Shown piece by piece: positions 17,717 through 26,565 of a stretch of DNA of 64,000 nt (within the stretch, counting starts at the first letter, position 1; every line of letters begins with the position of its first letter). This DNA is from Borreliella mayonii. Lineage in GTDB: Bacteria; Spirochaetota; Spirochaetia; Borreliales; Borreliaceae. The position numbers and the translations under genes are program-made. The notes beneath the pieces are model-generated. The model saw only the letters and a program-made list of their open reading frames with translations, had not been told where the DNA came from and made no database searches. The DNA is taken from contig NZ_CP015780.1 in the NCBI RefSeq assembly GCF_001945665.1, positions 806,001 through 870,000 on the forward strand, in the 5' to 3' direction.

Positions 17717-18010
17717 GTGGATATTACAGACATAAGGATTAAGAAAGTTGATAGTAAAAATTCTGGTTCTAAATTGTTAGCATATGTTGCAGTTACTTTT
17801 GATAATTGCTTGGTTCTTCACAATATTAGAGTTATCAAAGGGCAAAAGGGAGTATTTATTGCTATGCCTAACAGAAGAACTAGAGTAGGTGAATATAAAG
17901 ACATTGTACATCCTATTAGTCAGGACTTTAGGAAAGCTTTGCAAACTTCTATTTTTAAAGAATATATAAGAGAAAATCCAGCTGATCTTGAGCTTGAATT
18001 AGATTTTTAA
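17717..18010 (+). CDS. spoVG: SpoVG, site-specific nucleic-acid-binding regulator
   Basis: A 97-residue protein with the typical SpoVG beginning ([11 protein letters not shown]), central [11 protein letters not shown] and [12 protein letters not shown], and [11 protein letters not shown]. In B. burgdorferi SpoVG has been shown to bind DNA and RNA and to regulate other genes and itself. GTG 17717 is preceded by GGGAGG 7 nt upstream. It is a single-gene unit, followed by the tRNA-Gln promoter. Confidence 0.95.
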   Translation: MDITDIRIKKVDSKNSGSKLLAYVAVTFDNCLVLHNIRVIKGQKGVFIAMPNRRTRVGEYKDIVHPISQDFRKALQTSIFKEYIRENPADLELELDF

Positions 18011-18017
18011 ATAATTG

Positions 18018-18046
18018 TTGACAAAGCTCGTTGTATCTTGTATGCT
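18018..18046 (+). promoter_or_regulatory. Promoter of tRNA-Gln and probably rplY
   Basis: A perfect TTGACA (18018-18023) and TATGCT (18041-18046; 4 of 6) are 17 nt apart. The tRNA 5' end is 33 nt downstream, leaving a leader of about 25 nt for RNase P removal. Confidence 0.65.
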
Positions 18047-18078
18047 TGTCAATTGTAAGTAAGTATTAATAAGGTATT

Positions 18079-18150
18079 TGGGACGTCGACAAGTGGTAAG
18101 TCAACTGGTTTTGGTCCAGTCATTCGAGGGTTCGAATCCTTCCGTCCCAG
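18079..18150 (+). tRNA. tRNA-Gln, anticodon UUG
   Basis: A complete 72-nt cloverleaf. The acceptor stem TGGGACG pairs with CGTCCCA, with discriminator G at 18150. The anticodon stem ACTGG/CCAGT holds loop TTTTGGT with anticodon TTG at 18111-18113. The T arm GAGGG-TTCGAAT-CCTTC has one G-U pair. No CCA is encoded. A false upstream extension of the rplY reading frame runs through it. Confidence 0.97.
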
Positions 18151-18173
18151 TATTTTACATTAGGAGTTTTTTG

Positions 18174-18722
18174 GTGGAAAATAGCAGGATTTTAAGTTGC
18201 CAATATAGATCAAGTTTTGGGTCTTCTAATGCTCGCAGAATAAGAGCTAAGTGTGAAATACCGGCTGTTGTTTACGGGCAGGGTAATGATGTTTCACACT
18301 TGAGAATTAAGAGTAGTGAGTTTAATAAGAAATTTGCAAAGTTTACAGATAATACTGTCTTAATATTGGATGACGGCAAGCTTGAAAGATGTGTTTTTGT
18401 TAAAGATGTTGCAGAAAATATTGCCAGCAAGCTCATTTATCATATTGATTTTTACGAAGTAGATAGGAATGTTGAGATTGAAAAATATGTTCCTGTCAAG
18501 CTTATTGGAGCTTCTGTTGGGGTTAAAGAGGGTGGAATTTTGACTGTTTTAAAAGAGCAGGTTAAAGTAAAGTCTTTGCCCTTGGATTTGCCAGAATTCA
18601 TAGAGCTTGATTTAACTCCTGTTAATAAAGGGGATAGCGTTCTTCTTAAAGATCTTGTGTTGCCTTCTAATGTTAGGCTTGCAGAAAATGACGAGAATTT
18701 GGAAGTTGTTATTATAAAGTGA
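18174..18722 (+). CDS. rplY: 50S ribosomal protein bL25, long CTC form
   Basis: 5S rRNA-binding protein of the CTC type, 182 residues: an N-terminal bL25 domain ([19 protein letters not shown]) plus a C-terminal beta domain ([18 protein letters not shown]). The start is GTG 18174, with TAGGAG 7 nt upstream; the reading frame is open back to 18078 but that part is the tRNA. Only 23 nt separate it from the tRNA, so both likely share a transcript that is cut at the tRNA 3' end. Confidence 0.94.
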   Translation: MENSRILSCQYRSSFGSSNARRIRAKCEIPAVVYGQGNDVSHLRIKSSEFNKKFAKFTDNTVLILDDGKLERCVFVKDVAENIASKLIYHIDFYEVDRNVEIEKYVPVKLIGASVGVKEGGILTVLKEQVKVKSLPLDLPEFIELDLTPVNKGDSVLLKDLVLPSNVRLAENDENLEVVIIK

Positions 18723-18726
18723 TTTT

Positions 18727-19293
18727 ATGGGGTTGTTGATACTTGGATTAGGAAACCCTGGATTAGAATTTTCTTTAACTAGGCATAATGTTGGTTTTTC
18801 TCTTTTAGATAAAATTGTTTCTAAAAACGGCCTTTTTTTAAAAAGAAAAAAAAAATATGAATATTCAGAATTAAGAATGATTTCTAGAAGAGTAATTTTG
18901 GTTAAGCCTTTGACTTATATGAATCTAAGCGGGTCTTTATTCCCTTCAATATTTTCAGATTTTTATATGTGTATAAAGAATTTATTAGTGGTTCTTGACA
19001 ATGTTGATCTTCCTTTGGGGAAATGCAGGCTTAAAGAGCGAGGAGGCATGTCTAGTCATAATGGTCTTAAGTCAATTTCAAGTGTTCTTGGAAGCTCTAA
19101 CTACAGCAGACTTTATATTGGGGTTGGAAGCAATTCTATGTGCGATATAAAGAGTTTTGTTCTTTCTAGATTTTGTAAGGATGAAATAGATAGGCTTGAA
19201 AAATTGTATGATTTTTTAAGTGATGAGCTGATTGATATTAGCGAGGCAAATTTTCAAAATAAGGTTCAAAAAATTAATTCTAGTAATTTTTAA
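18727..19293 (+). CDS. pth: Peptidyl-tRNA hydrolase
   Basis: Frees tRNA from stalled peptidyl-tRNA. The 188 residues contain [18 protein letters not shown] with the catalytic His, [29 protein letters not shown] and HNGLKSI. The start is 4 nt after the rplY stop, an rplY-pth pairing found in many bacteria, and the end overlaps tilS by one base. Confidence 0.95.
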   Translation: MGLLILGLGNPGLEFSLTRHNVGFSLLDKIVSKNGLFLKRKKKYEYSELRMISRRVILVKPLTYMNLSGSLFPSIFSDFYMCIKNLLVVLDNVDLPLGKCRLKERGGMSSHNGLKSISSVLGSSNYSRLYIGVGSNSMCDIKSFVLSRFCKDEIDRLEKLYDFLSDELIDISEANFQNKVQKINSSNF

Positions 19294-20615
19294 TGCATTT
19301 TTTAGACGATAATATACAAATTAAAATAGATAAATTTTATAAAAAAAATTCTTTAAATAAAAATCGGGTTATTGTTGCTTTTTCTGGTGGGGCTGATTCT
19401 ACAACTTTATTATTGAATTTAAAATATTATTTGAGCAATAATGTTATTGCATTTTATTTTGCTCATTTTATTAGATCTGATAATGAGCAGAATCAAGAGA
19501 TAGAGCATGTAAAGGGGTTTTGTGATCTTTACAATATTTCTTTACAAATTAAAAAATGTGATATAGATATAAAAAGTGAATCAGCTAGGTTAGGGATATC
19601 TATTGAAGAGCTTGCAAGGAAATGTAGATATAATGCTTTAGAAAATGCTCTTAAAGAAAATGATGCAAATTATATTGCACTTGCTCATAACGAGAACGAT
19701 CAAATTGAAACAATAATTATGAGATTTTTTCAAGGATCTTTTTTGGATGGTCTTATAGGTATTCCTGGTGTCAATAGAAATATTATAAGGCCCTTACTTG
19801 AGGTTTCAAGACTGGAAATTGAGAATTTTTTATCTTTGAATAATATTAGGTTTTTTGTTGATAGCACAAATGCTCAAAATTTATATCTAAGAAATAGGGT
19901 TAGAAATAATTTACTACCCGCTATAAAAAAGGTTTTTAAAGGATATGAAAAATGTCTTAAAAGAATATCTGAATTTTCAAAGGAGTTTGTAGATTATTTT
20001 GAAAAAGATGAATTTTTTCCTGTTGAGAAAGGTAAATATTATTATTCTTTTGATTTGAAAACTTTTTTAGATTTTCCTAAGTATTTGGTGTTTAGATTGA
20101 TTTTTAAAATTTTAAATTCAGAAGGAATTGTGACCAAAGTTTCTTATAAGGCCCTTAATGAATTGTTTAAAGTAGAGGTTAATAGGAAGAAAAATAATGT
20201 TTTGTTAAAAACCAATGATTTTTTTTTAGAAAAAAGGCATAATAAAATTAATTTAATTTTTAAAAGGGATGAAAAATTTTACAAACCTTTTGATTTTATT
20301 TTGGAAGTTGGCAAATGGTATAGTTTATCTTTAGGTAAGATTTTGCTAAAATATTTAGAGTGTAATGCAGCTTCTATATCAAGGTTAAAATGTTGTTCTT
20401 ATGAGTTTAGGTATAAATTTTTTAAGGATAGGTTAAAAGCAAAAAAATTTTTTTCTAAGTTTATAAGGTGTAATCCAATTTATTTAATGTTGTTAGCATT
20501 GGATAACAGGTTAATTGGAATTATTGATTTAAATACTTTAAACTTAGTATGGAGTGAAAAAAGCATTCTTAAAAAAATTAGTATATCTTTGATTGGAGGG
20601 CTTTTAGAGGAATGA
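19293..20615 (+). CDS. tilS: tRNA(Ile)-lysidine synthase
   Basis: Converts C34 of the CAU tRNA-Ile to lysidine so that it reads AUA. The 440-residue protein has the PP-loop FSGGADSTTLL, an HFIRSDNEQNQ substrate region, ALAHNENDQIET and the C-terminal substrate-binding regions. The ATG at 19293 overlaps the pth stop by one base. AUA is very common in this AT-rich genome, so the enzyme must be essential. Confidence 0.94.
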   Translation: MHFLDDNIQIKIDKFYKKNSLNKNRVIVAFSGGADSTTLLLNLKYYLSNNVIAFYFAHFIRSDNEQNQEIEHVKGFCDLYNISLQIKKCDIDIKSESARLGISIEELARKCRYNALENALKENDANYIALAHNENDQIETIIMRFFQGSFLDGLIGIPGVNRNIIRPLLEVSRLEIENFLSLNNIRFFVDSTNAQNLYLRNRVRNNLLPAIKKVFKGYEKCLKRISEFSKEFVDYFEKDEFFPVEKGKYYYSFDLKTFLDFPKYLVFRLIFKILNSEGIVTKVSYKALNELFKVEVNRKKNNVLLKTNDFFLEKRHNKINLIFKRDEKFYKPFDFILEVGKWYSLSLGKILLKYLECNAASISRLKCCSYEFRYKFFKDRLKAKKFFSKFIRCNPIYLMLLALDNRLIGIIDLNTLNLVWSEKSILKKISISLIGGLLEE

Positions 20616-22531
20616 ATGGCAATAATAATATGAATAATAATGGAAAATCTAATAACAAAAAGAAAAATAAAAATTGGATTTTAGGGCTTGTTGTTGTTTT
20701 CCTAATTTCAGCGATATTTATGTCATATTTTGTAAAGGGGGGGGAAAGCTATAAAAATGTTCCTTATAGCACTTTTCAGAGCTATTTAGATAATGGTTTA
20801 GTTGAGTCTGTAGTAATAATTGATAAAAATTTGATTCAATTTGTTGTCAAGGGTTCTAACTTTGCAAAGTCTTATTTTTCTACCAGTATTCCCTATCTTG
20901 ATATAAATCTGCTTGCAGAACTAAAAAGTAAAAAAGTTGAGCTTAGCTCAGGAAAAAGTCAAGCTTCTCTGATTGGAGTTTTATTGCAAACTTTGCCATG
21001 GATTTTATTTTTTATTTTCTTTTTCTTTATATTTCGTCAAACTCAAGGTGGTGGTGGAAAGGTTTTTACATTTGGGAAAAGTAATGCTCAAAAGTATGAA
21101 GCTGGAAAGAATAAAATCACCTTTAAAGATGTGGCTGGCCAAGAAGAAGTTAAGCAAGAGCTTTGCGAAGTTGTTGAATTTCTTAAAAATCCAAAAAAAT
21201 TTGAAAAAATAGGTGCTAGAATCCCCAAGGGAGTGCTTTTAGTTGGTTCTCCGGGTACTGGTAAGACTTTACTTGCCAAAGCTGTTGCCGGTGAGGCTGG
21301 GGTTAGTTTTTTTCATATGTCAGGTTCAGATTTTGTTGAAATGTTTGTTGGGGTTGGAGCAAGTCGTGTTAGAGATTTATTTGATAATGCTAGAAAAAAT
21401 TCTCCATGTATTATTTTTATTGATGAGCTTGATGCTGTTGGTCGAAGTCGTGGTGCAGGGCTTGGTGGTGGTCATGATGAAAGAGAACAAACTCTTAATC
21501 AGCTATTGGTTGAAATGGATGGATTTGGAACGCATACTAATGTAATTGTTATGGCTGCCACAAATCGTCCAGATGTTCTTGATTCTGCTTTGCTTAGGCC
21601 CGGTAGGTTTGACAGGCAAGTAACAGTTTCTTTGCCTGATATTAAGGAAAGAGAGGCAATATTAAATATTCATTCTTCAAAAACAAAGCTTTCAAAAGAT
21701 ATTAATTTGCAGGTAATAGCAAGAGCTACTCCTGGAGCTAGTGGTGCTGATCTTGCAAATTTAATTAATGAAGGAGCTTTAATAGCTGCAAGGAATAATC
21801 AAGATGAAATTTTAATGAAGGATATGGAAGAGGCCAGAGATAAAATATTGATGGGAGTTGCAAAAAAATCCATGACTATTACTGATAGGCAAAAGCTTGA
21901 AACAGCTTATCATGAGGCAGGTCATGCTTTACTTCACTATTATCTTAAACATGCTGATCCACTGCACAAGGTTACCATTATTCCAAGGGGCCGGGCACTT
22001 GGTGTTGCATTTTCTCTTCCAAGGGAAGATAGGCTTTCAATAAACAAACACCAAATTCTTGATAAAATAAAGATATGCTATGGCGGTTATGCTAGTGAGC
22101 AAATAAATTTGGGCGTTACAACAGCGGGCGTTCAAAATGATTTAATGCAAGCTACTAGCTTGGCTAAAAAGATGGTTACGGAGTGGGGGATGGGTGAAGA
22201 AGTTGGTCCAATATTTTTAGTAGACGATGAAGCGCCTATTTTTCTTCCAAAAGAGTTTTCAAAGTCTAAGGCTTATTCTGAGAACACTGCTGATAAAGTT
22301 GACAGAGAGGTAAAAAGAATACTTGAGGAATGTTTAAAAGAGGCATCAGATATACTTTTAAAGCATAAGGACCAACTTGTTAAGCTTGCAAAAGAACTTG
22401 TTTTAAAAGAAACTTTGACAGACAAAGAAGTGAGAGAGCTTTTGGGTTTTGAAGCTAATAAAGATGAATATGATTTATTAGTGGCAGACTCTATTGTAAA
22501 AGAAGCAAAGGAGGAAGATGTAAAAGGCTAG
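20612..22531 (+). CDS. ftsH: ATP-dependent membrane zinc protease FtsH
   Basis: A membrane AAA+ protease that degrades damaged and regulatory proteins. The 639-residue protein has an Asn/Lys-rich cytoplasmic start, two membrane helices (about 21-42 and 128-147), Walker A GSPGTGKT, Walker [11 protein letters not shown], the SRH region and the zinc motif HEAGH. The [14 protein letters not shown] region and a coiled C-terminus are present. It overlaps tilS by 4 nt, as in many bacteria. Confidence 0.96.
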   Translation: MNGNNNMNNNGKSNNKKKNKNWILGLVVVFLISAIFMSYFVKGGESYKNVPYSTFQSYLDNGLVESVVIIDKNLIQFVVKGSNFAKSYFSTSIPYLDINLLAELKSKKVELSSGKSQASLIGVLLQTLPWILFFIFFFFIFRQTQGGGGKVFTFGKSNAQKYEAGKNKITFKDVAGQEEVKQELCEVVEFLKNPKKFEKIGARIPKGVLLVGSPGTGKTLLAKAVAGEAGVSFFHMSGSDFVEMFVGVGASRVRDLFDNARKNSPCIIFIDELDAVGRSRGAGLGGGHDEREQTLNQLLVEMDGFGTHTNVIVMAATNRPDVLDSALLRPGRFDRQVTVSLPDIKEREAILNIHSSKTKLSKDINLQVIARATPGASGADLANLINEGALIAARNNQDEILMKDMEEARDKILMGVAKKSMTITDRQKLETAYHEAGHALLHYYLKHADPLHKVTIIPRGRALGVAFSLPREDRLSINKHQILDKIKICYGGYASEQINLGVTTAGVQNDLMQATSLAKKMVTEWGMGEEVGPIFLVDDEAPIFLPKEFSKSKAYSENTADKVDREVKRILEECLKEASDILLKHKDQLVKLAKELVLKETLTDKEVRELLGFEANKDEYDLLVADSIVKEAKEEDVKG

Positions 22532-22535
22532 GTAA

Positions 22536-24023
22536 GTGTTTATGTTTTATTTAAAGATGGGTTTAATTCTTTTTATTTTTATAAACCTAGATGCAATTTC
22601 AATCAAAGAAGATGAAGATATTTCAATTATTCTTTTTAATGAGTCTAAAAAATTTTCCAATTTACAAAAAGGAAATGATTTGATTTATGGATCTCTTGAT
22701 TTCAATTTGTTAGCTTCAGATGCTCTTTATGAACTTTCATTAAAAGAGGATATTGCCTTAATAGATAAAATTTATTTATTAAAAGAAGCAATTAATATTA
22801 ATAACTTTAAAGTAGTAACTCTTAAAGAAGTATATACTTATTATTTTGCGTTGCTTTTAAGGCAAAATGAAAATAAGAGTATGTATGAAGAAATTATCGC
22901 TTTGTATGGAAACTTAAATGAAGAATTGCAAATAGATAAAGATTTAATTTACATGAGACTTGAAGCTTCTGGAAGACTTGAAAGTTTTGGAAAAGATTTT
23001 AAAAAAATTTTATTTAAAGCTTTTTCTTTGTATGGCAATGATTTTTTATTTTTTAAGTGGTTTTTAAAAGAAGATAGGTTTTTTTTTAGCATTTTTAATA
23101 CCATTAAATCAAAAGAAAATTTTTTCTTTACACATGAAAACATTAATTATATATTTAGAAATTCAGATTTTAATTATGACAATTCTGTTTCTTTGTTTTC
23201 TTTTCTTAAGGATAAAATTAAAGAATACAATGGAATTCATAGCATTTATTTTTTAAAATACAAACTTTTAGATCCTTCTGAAGCTTATAGGGCTTTTAAA
23301 AAATTTCCTCCCGAGACGATAAATGAATATAAAATGTTTTATGATCTTTTAGAGGATCCTGACATGAAGAATAAATTTTTAGAAGATTATAAAAATTTGT
23401 CAGGAATTTATTGTATTGATAATAAAAATAATATTGCCATACTCAAAGATGGAGTTTTAGTAGGCATTTTTTCAGGAATAGTAGACTTTGACAATAAATT
23501 TAGTTTAAATAGCAAATATTTTAATAAAGTTTATTTTAAAGACAAGTTTCCAGTTTATTATGAGAATAGTTTGCTTGGTTATAAAATAAGTTATTCTGTT
23601 TACCCTTACGTTGATATGATTGAGGTTCAATATCCTAATAAAAGAGATGTTTATACTTTTGCTTTACATACTTTTAAGTGCAATCTTTTTAACAATTTGG
23701 GCTGCAATTTAAATAGTCTTGGGATCAGGGAGTTGTTCTTGGTTGATATTAAAGATTTTTTTATGCCAAATGCTTTAAATTTATTTTTTAAAAAAACTTC
23801 TGTTTTAGATATTAGATCAAGCTTAATAAGTAAAAAAAAATATTTTGGATCTAATTTGGTAGAAATTAAAAATTATGTGGTTGGAGGTTTGGTTTCAATT
23901 TATAGAAAAGTTAATGGTTCTGAAAAATTTAATTATATTGAGATTTATGAGAAAGGTAAACTAAAAATAAAGAAGGCTTTATTAGATGATGATATTTTTG
24001 AAAGTTATTATTCTTTTGAATAA
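22536..24023 (+). CDS. Hypothetical exported protein
   Basis: A 495-residue protein that I do not recognise. The N-terminus (about 1-20, FYLKMGLILFIFINLDA) looks like a signal peptide or anchor. The rest is rich in Lys, Phe, Asn and Tyr, with helical repeats up to about residue 290 and a beta-rich C-terminal half. GTG 22536 and ATG 22542 are both possible starts, with AAAAGG 8 nt before the former. It follows ftsH by 4 nt and ends at a strong terminator, so it is last in the tRNA-Gln/rplY transcript. Confidence 0.7.
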   Translation: MFMFYLKMGLILFIFINLDAISIKEDEDISIILFNESKKFSNLQKGNDLIYGSLDFNLLASDALYELSLKEDIALIDKIYLLKEAININNFKVVTLKEVYTYYFALLLRQNENKSMYEEIIALYGNLNEELQIDKDLIYMRLEASGRLESFGKDFKKILFKAFSLYGNDFLFFKWFLKEDRFFFSIFNTIKSKENFFFTHENINYIFRNSDFNYDNSVSLFSFLKDKIKEYNGIHSIYFLKYKLLDPSEAYRAFKKFPPETINEYKMFYDLLEDPDMKNKFLEDYKNLSGIYCIDNKNNIAILKDGVLVGIFSGIVDFDNKFSLNSKYFNKVYFKDKFPVYYENSLLGYKISYSVYPYVDMIEVQYPNKRDVYTFALHTFKCNLFNNLGCNLNSLGIRELFLVDIKDFFMPNALNLFFKKTSVLDIRSSLISKKKYFGSNLVEIKNYVVGGLVSIYRKVNGSEKFNYIEIYEKGKLKIKKALLDDDIFESYYSFE

Positions 24024-24033
24024 GAGCTTTAAT

Positions 24034-24063
24034 AAAGGCCTAAAAATTAATATTTAGGCTTTT
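24034..24063 (+). terminator. Intrinsic terminator after the ftsH run
   Basis: AAAGGCCTAAA (24034-24044) pairs with TTTAGGCTTTT (24053-24063), an 11-bp stem with one G-U pair and an 8-nt loop, and the 3' arm ends in a T run. It lies 11 nt after the stop codon. Confidence 0.75.
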
Positions 24064-24128
24064 AGTGTTAATGTTTTTTTGTTCTTTATTTTGTATAATT
24101 GAATTTTAATTTACTCTAGGGAGGATTT

Positions 24129-25232
24129 TTGGGCTTTTGTTTAGACTTTGCTAATAAAGAAGATACTAAATTAAATAACATTGTCTCTATTAGTCATTTT
24201 GATTTTAAAGTAAAAATAAACTTAATTCTTGTAGTTGGACCTATGGGAAGTGGAAAAACAGAATATGCTGCAAAAATTTATAAAGATTCGCTTGTTGTAA
24301 GAAAAAAATCTTTCAAAGTATTGGGTAATATTATTAAAGGAAATAGAAATAGAGTTAATGTATTTTTTATTAGAAATTTTCTTGACAAGAGGAGGTTTCA
24401 GGATTATCCAGAAAATGTAATACCATATAGAGGTGGCGGAAAAGATAAAATTGATGAGATTGGTTTTGCCAGCAACTCTTTTGATATTGAAAATTTAATA
24501 GCTTCTAATCCTAGTTGTGGCACCTTTATTATTGATGAGGCATGTTTTTATGATGAGCGTTTAATTTTTGTTTTAAATAAAATTTCATTAAATGAGAATA
24601 TCTTATTTGTATTGCCCACACTGCTTTATAATTTTAGAAAAGAATCTTTTAATGATACTGCTAAACTTTTGGTAGAATATTCAGATAAGATTTATAAGCT
24701 TGGAGCTTATTGTGGGCACATTGATTGCATGGAAGAATCTTTTTTTTCGTATAGGTATTATTTTTACAATAATAAAGAAATTCCAGCTCCTTATTTTGAT
24801 CCTTTGCTTATTGTTGGTGGTGATGAAAAGATTGAATCTGCTATTTACCCAAATTACTCTACAAGATGTTCAATGCATCATTATCTTGTGGGCAAGGAAT
24901 ATTTTTTTTCTTTTTTAAAGCCATTTGCCTTGCTATATTCACAAGGAGATAAAAAATTTCTTGAAAATGAAATTATAGCGTTAAGCACTGATGTTGAAAA
25001 TTCTAATTTTGTAAATTCTTTAGATAGTGAAAAAGCGTGTGAATTTAGAGCTGAGATTTTAAGGAATATTTTAGAATTGCCTTTTTTAGCAGAAAGAGCG
25101 TTAATAACTCTTTTCTCAGAATATAGTATTTTGAGTAAGGATAATTTTAAAGATCTTGTTTTTAAGTTTTCTTTAAATAAGGATTATATAAATAAAATTT
25201 TTTTTCCCAAAGAAGGTAAAGAATTTTTTTAA
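24129..25232 (+). CDS. Thymidine kinase-like protein with C-terminal extension
   Basis: Related to TK1-type thymidine kinase, which makes dTMP from thymidine. P-loop GPMGSGKT is at residues 37-44. The lasso and substrate region is recognisable: FIIDEACFYD (usually DEAQFF), KIYKLGAYC, and PAPYFDPLLIVGGDEKIE. Cysteines for a structural zinc are partly kept. At 367 residues it is far longer than the usual 190-210; the last 110 or so residues match nothing I know. TTG 24129 has GGGAGG 4 nt upstream, and TATAAT lies at 24094-24099. The stop overlaps the convergent gene by 4 bp. tmk is 0.6 kb away. Confidence 0.75.
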   Translation: MGFCLDFANKEDTKLNNIVSISHFDFKVKINLILVVGPMGSGKTEYAAKIYKDSLVVRKKSFKVLGNIIKGNRNRVNVFFIRNFLDKRRFQDYPENVIPYRGGGKDKIDEIGFASNSFDIENLIASNPSCGTFIIDEACFYDERLIFVLNKISLNENILFVLPTLLYNFRKESFNDTAKLLVEYSDKIYKLGAYCGHIDCMEESFFSYRYYFYNNKEIPAPYFDPLLIVGGDEKIESAIYPNYSTRCSMHHYLVGKEYFFSFLKPFALLYSQGDKKFLENEIIALSTDVENSNFVNSLDSEKACEFRAEILRNILELPFLAERALITLFSEYSILSKDNFKDLVFKFSLNKDYINKIFFPKEGKEFF

Positions 25233-25858
25233 TAATAGTTTGGCCTTTGTTCAAAAAATGCTTTAGTTTCGTCAATTCTTAGTAGTTCTTTTTTAATAAT
25301 GTCATAGTAATTAAGCTTTTTAAGAGAAATTTTATGATATTCGTCTTCCCAGTTTGTTATTCCATCGTTTTCTAGTTTGACAGATTTGTAATTTTCAAGT
25401 TTTTTATGGTATTTTAATGCTTCATTGTAATAATTAATAGCCATTTTATATAATTTTTTCGATTTTTCTAGATTTAGAATAATTCCATTTTTTTCTGGAG
25501 TTTTAAAAAAATATAAATTTCTTGTGTCGAATAAATCTCCTAAATGTAAATTTTGCTTAACTAGAAGCAAGTTTACATGCATTTTGAAAAGAAGTTGATA
25601 TTTTATCCACTGTTCTTTAGTTTCTATTTTAGTTAGTGAGTATTTTGGGTTTCCAAATGGGTATTTTAAGGCTTTTTGAAGAAAAAATATATTTTTTTTG
25701 TAGTTTTCAGGTTTTTTTTTCATTTGAGTGTTAAAGATTACGTACCATTGTTCTGCATAATAAAATTTGGACGATGCATTTATCTTTGCAGATGCTACTA
25801 AAAGAAGTAAAATTAAATTTATTTGGAAAGTGATATTTTTAAAAATATAATTAATCAT
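25229..25858 (-). CDS. Small secreted protein of unknown function
   Basis: A 209-residue protein with a signal peptide (about 1-27, NLILLLLVASAKINA) and a charged, helix-rich mature part with many Lys and Tyr, including an LEKSKKLYKMAINYYNEALK segment that looks like a TPR helix pair. I do not recognise a family. Its ATG sits at the centre of a perfect 30-bp palindrome and has no ribosome site. It is 13 nt downstream of tmk, so probably co-transcribed. Confidence 0.65.
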   Translation of the reverse strand: MINYIFKNITFQINLILLLLVASAKINASSKFYYAEQWYVIFNTQMKKKPENYKKNIFFLQKALKYPFGNPKYSLTKIETKEQWIKYQLLFKMHVNLLLVKQNLHLGDLFDTRNLYFFKTPEKNGIILNLEKSKKLYKMAINYYNEALKYHKKLENYKSVKLENDGITNWEDEYHKISLKKLNYYDIIKKELLRIDETKAFFEQRPNYY

Positions 25859-25873
25859 ATGATTAATTATATT
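25844..25873. repeat. Perfect 30-bp palindrome over a start codon and the tmk stop
   Basis: AATATAATTAATCAT joined directly to its complement ATGATTAATTATATT, centred on CATATG. It covers the ATG of the secreted protein gene (25858) and reaches the first bases of the tmk stop codon. In RNA from either strand it could form a 13-15-bp hairpin with almost no loop. Confidence 0.8.
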
Positions 25874-26480
25874 AGAATTTTATTAGATTAAAAATTTTTT
25901 TTGCGTTTTTATCTAAATTGTCTTTTATTGAATTGTCGATGTAAATCACATTAATTTGATTTTCTAGTTTTTTAAATATTTTTAAGTATTTTAGAGCAAT
26001 TTGTTCAAAAGTTTTGTATTTTTCAAGTTCAAAAAGATCACTTTGTGTTCTATTTTTTTGTATTCTTTCATAAGCTATTTTTGGGTCTGTTTTAATAAAG
26101 AATACTTTTTCAGGCAATGGAAAGTTTTTATTTAATTCATATCCTAATTTTCCTTGATAGGCAATTGATGAGAATAAATAGCGATCAGTTATTATTTTTG
26201 TGGATTTTGTGTTTAAAATTTCTAGTATACCACCTTTTTTATATAAATGATCATGTCGATCTGCTGCATAAAGATATGCAAATGTTGATTCTTTTAAAGG
26301 GTTTTCAAAATTCATTAATTGTTCTCTTATCATTTCTCCAATTATTCCGCTTGATGGTTCTTTTGTAAAATAATACTTTGATTCATCGTTGCAAAGAGTT
26401 TTTAGTTTATTAGTTATGCTTGTTTTTCCGCTTCCATCAATTCCTTCTATGCAATAAAAGTTTTTTAATATTTTAATCAC
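25872..26480 (-). CDS. tmk: Thymidylate kinase
   Basis: Phosphorylates dTMP to dTDP. The 202-residue form starts at GTG 26480 (VIKILKNFYCIEGIDGSGKT) with GGAAG about 11 nt upstream. It has the P-loop GIDGSGKT, the TKEPSSG motif, LYAADRHDH with the DR pair, and ITDRYLFSSIAYQG. An open frame back to 26648 would overlap tamB and adds no conserved residues, so it is rejected. The lid region RIQKNRTQSDLFE follows. Confidence 0.92.
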   Translation of the reverse strand: MIKILKNFYCIEGIDGSGKTSITNKLKTLCNDESKYYFTKEPSSGIIGEMIREQLMNFENPLKESTFAYLYAADRHDHLYKKGGILEILNTKSTKIITDRYLFSSIAYQGKLGYELNKNFPLPEKVFFIKTDPKIAYERIQKNRTQSDLFELEKYKTFEQIALKYLKIFKKLENQINVIYIDNSIKDNLDKNAKKIFNLIKF

Positions 26481-26521
26481 AAATCTTTTTTCTTCCTTTC
26501 TTTTGGTGTTAATAATTAAGT

Positions 26522-26556
26522 TATCGATAATTATTATATAATAATAATTATCGATA
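26522..26556. repeat. 35-bp dyad with 16-bp perfect arms between tmk and tamB
   Basis: TATCGATAATTATTAT (26522-26537) and ATAATAATTATCGATA (26541-26556) are perfect complements separated by ATA. The centre holds TATAAT on the plus strand (26537-26542) and on the minus strand (26533-26538), so back-to-back -10 elements lie on the symmetry axis. The tamB ATG is 10 nt beyond the dyad. Confidence 0.8.
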
Positions 26557-26565
26557 TATGAGTGT

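Noticed and set aside
18078..18173. Upstream extension of rplY by 32 residues from TTG 18078
   Set aside because: This stretch is the tRNA-Gln gene; GTG 18174 has a good ribosome site and begins the bL25 family match.
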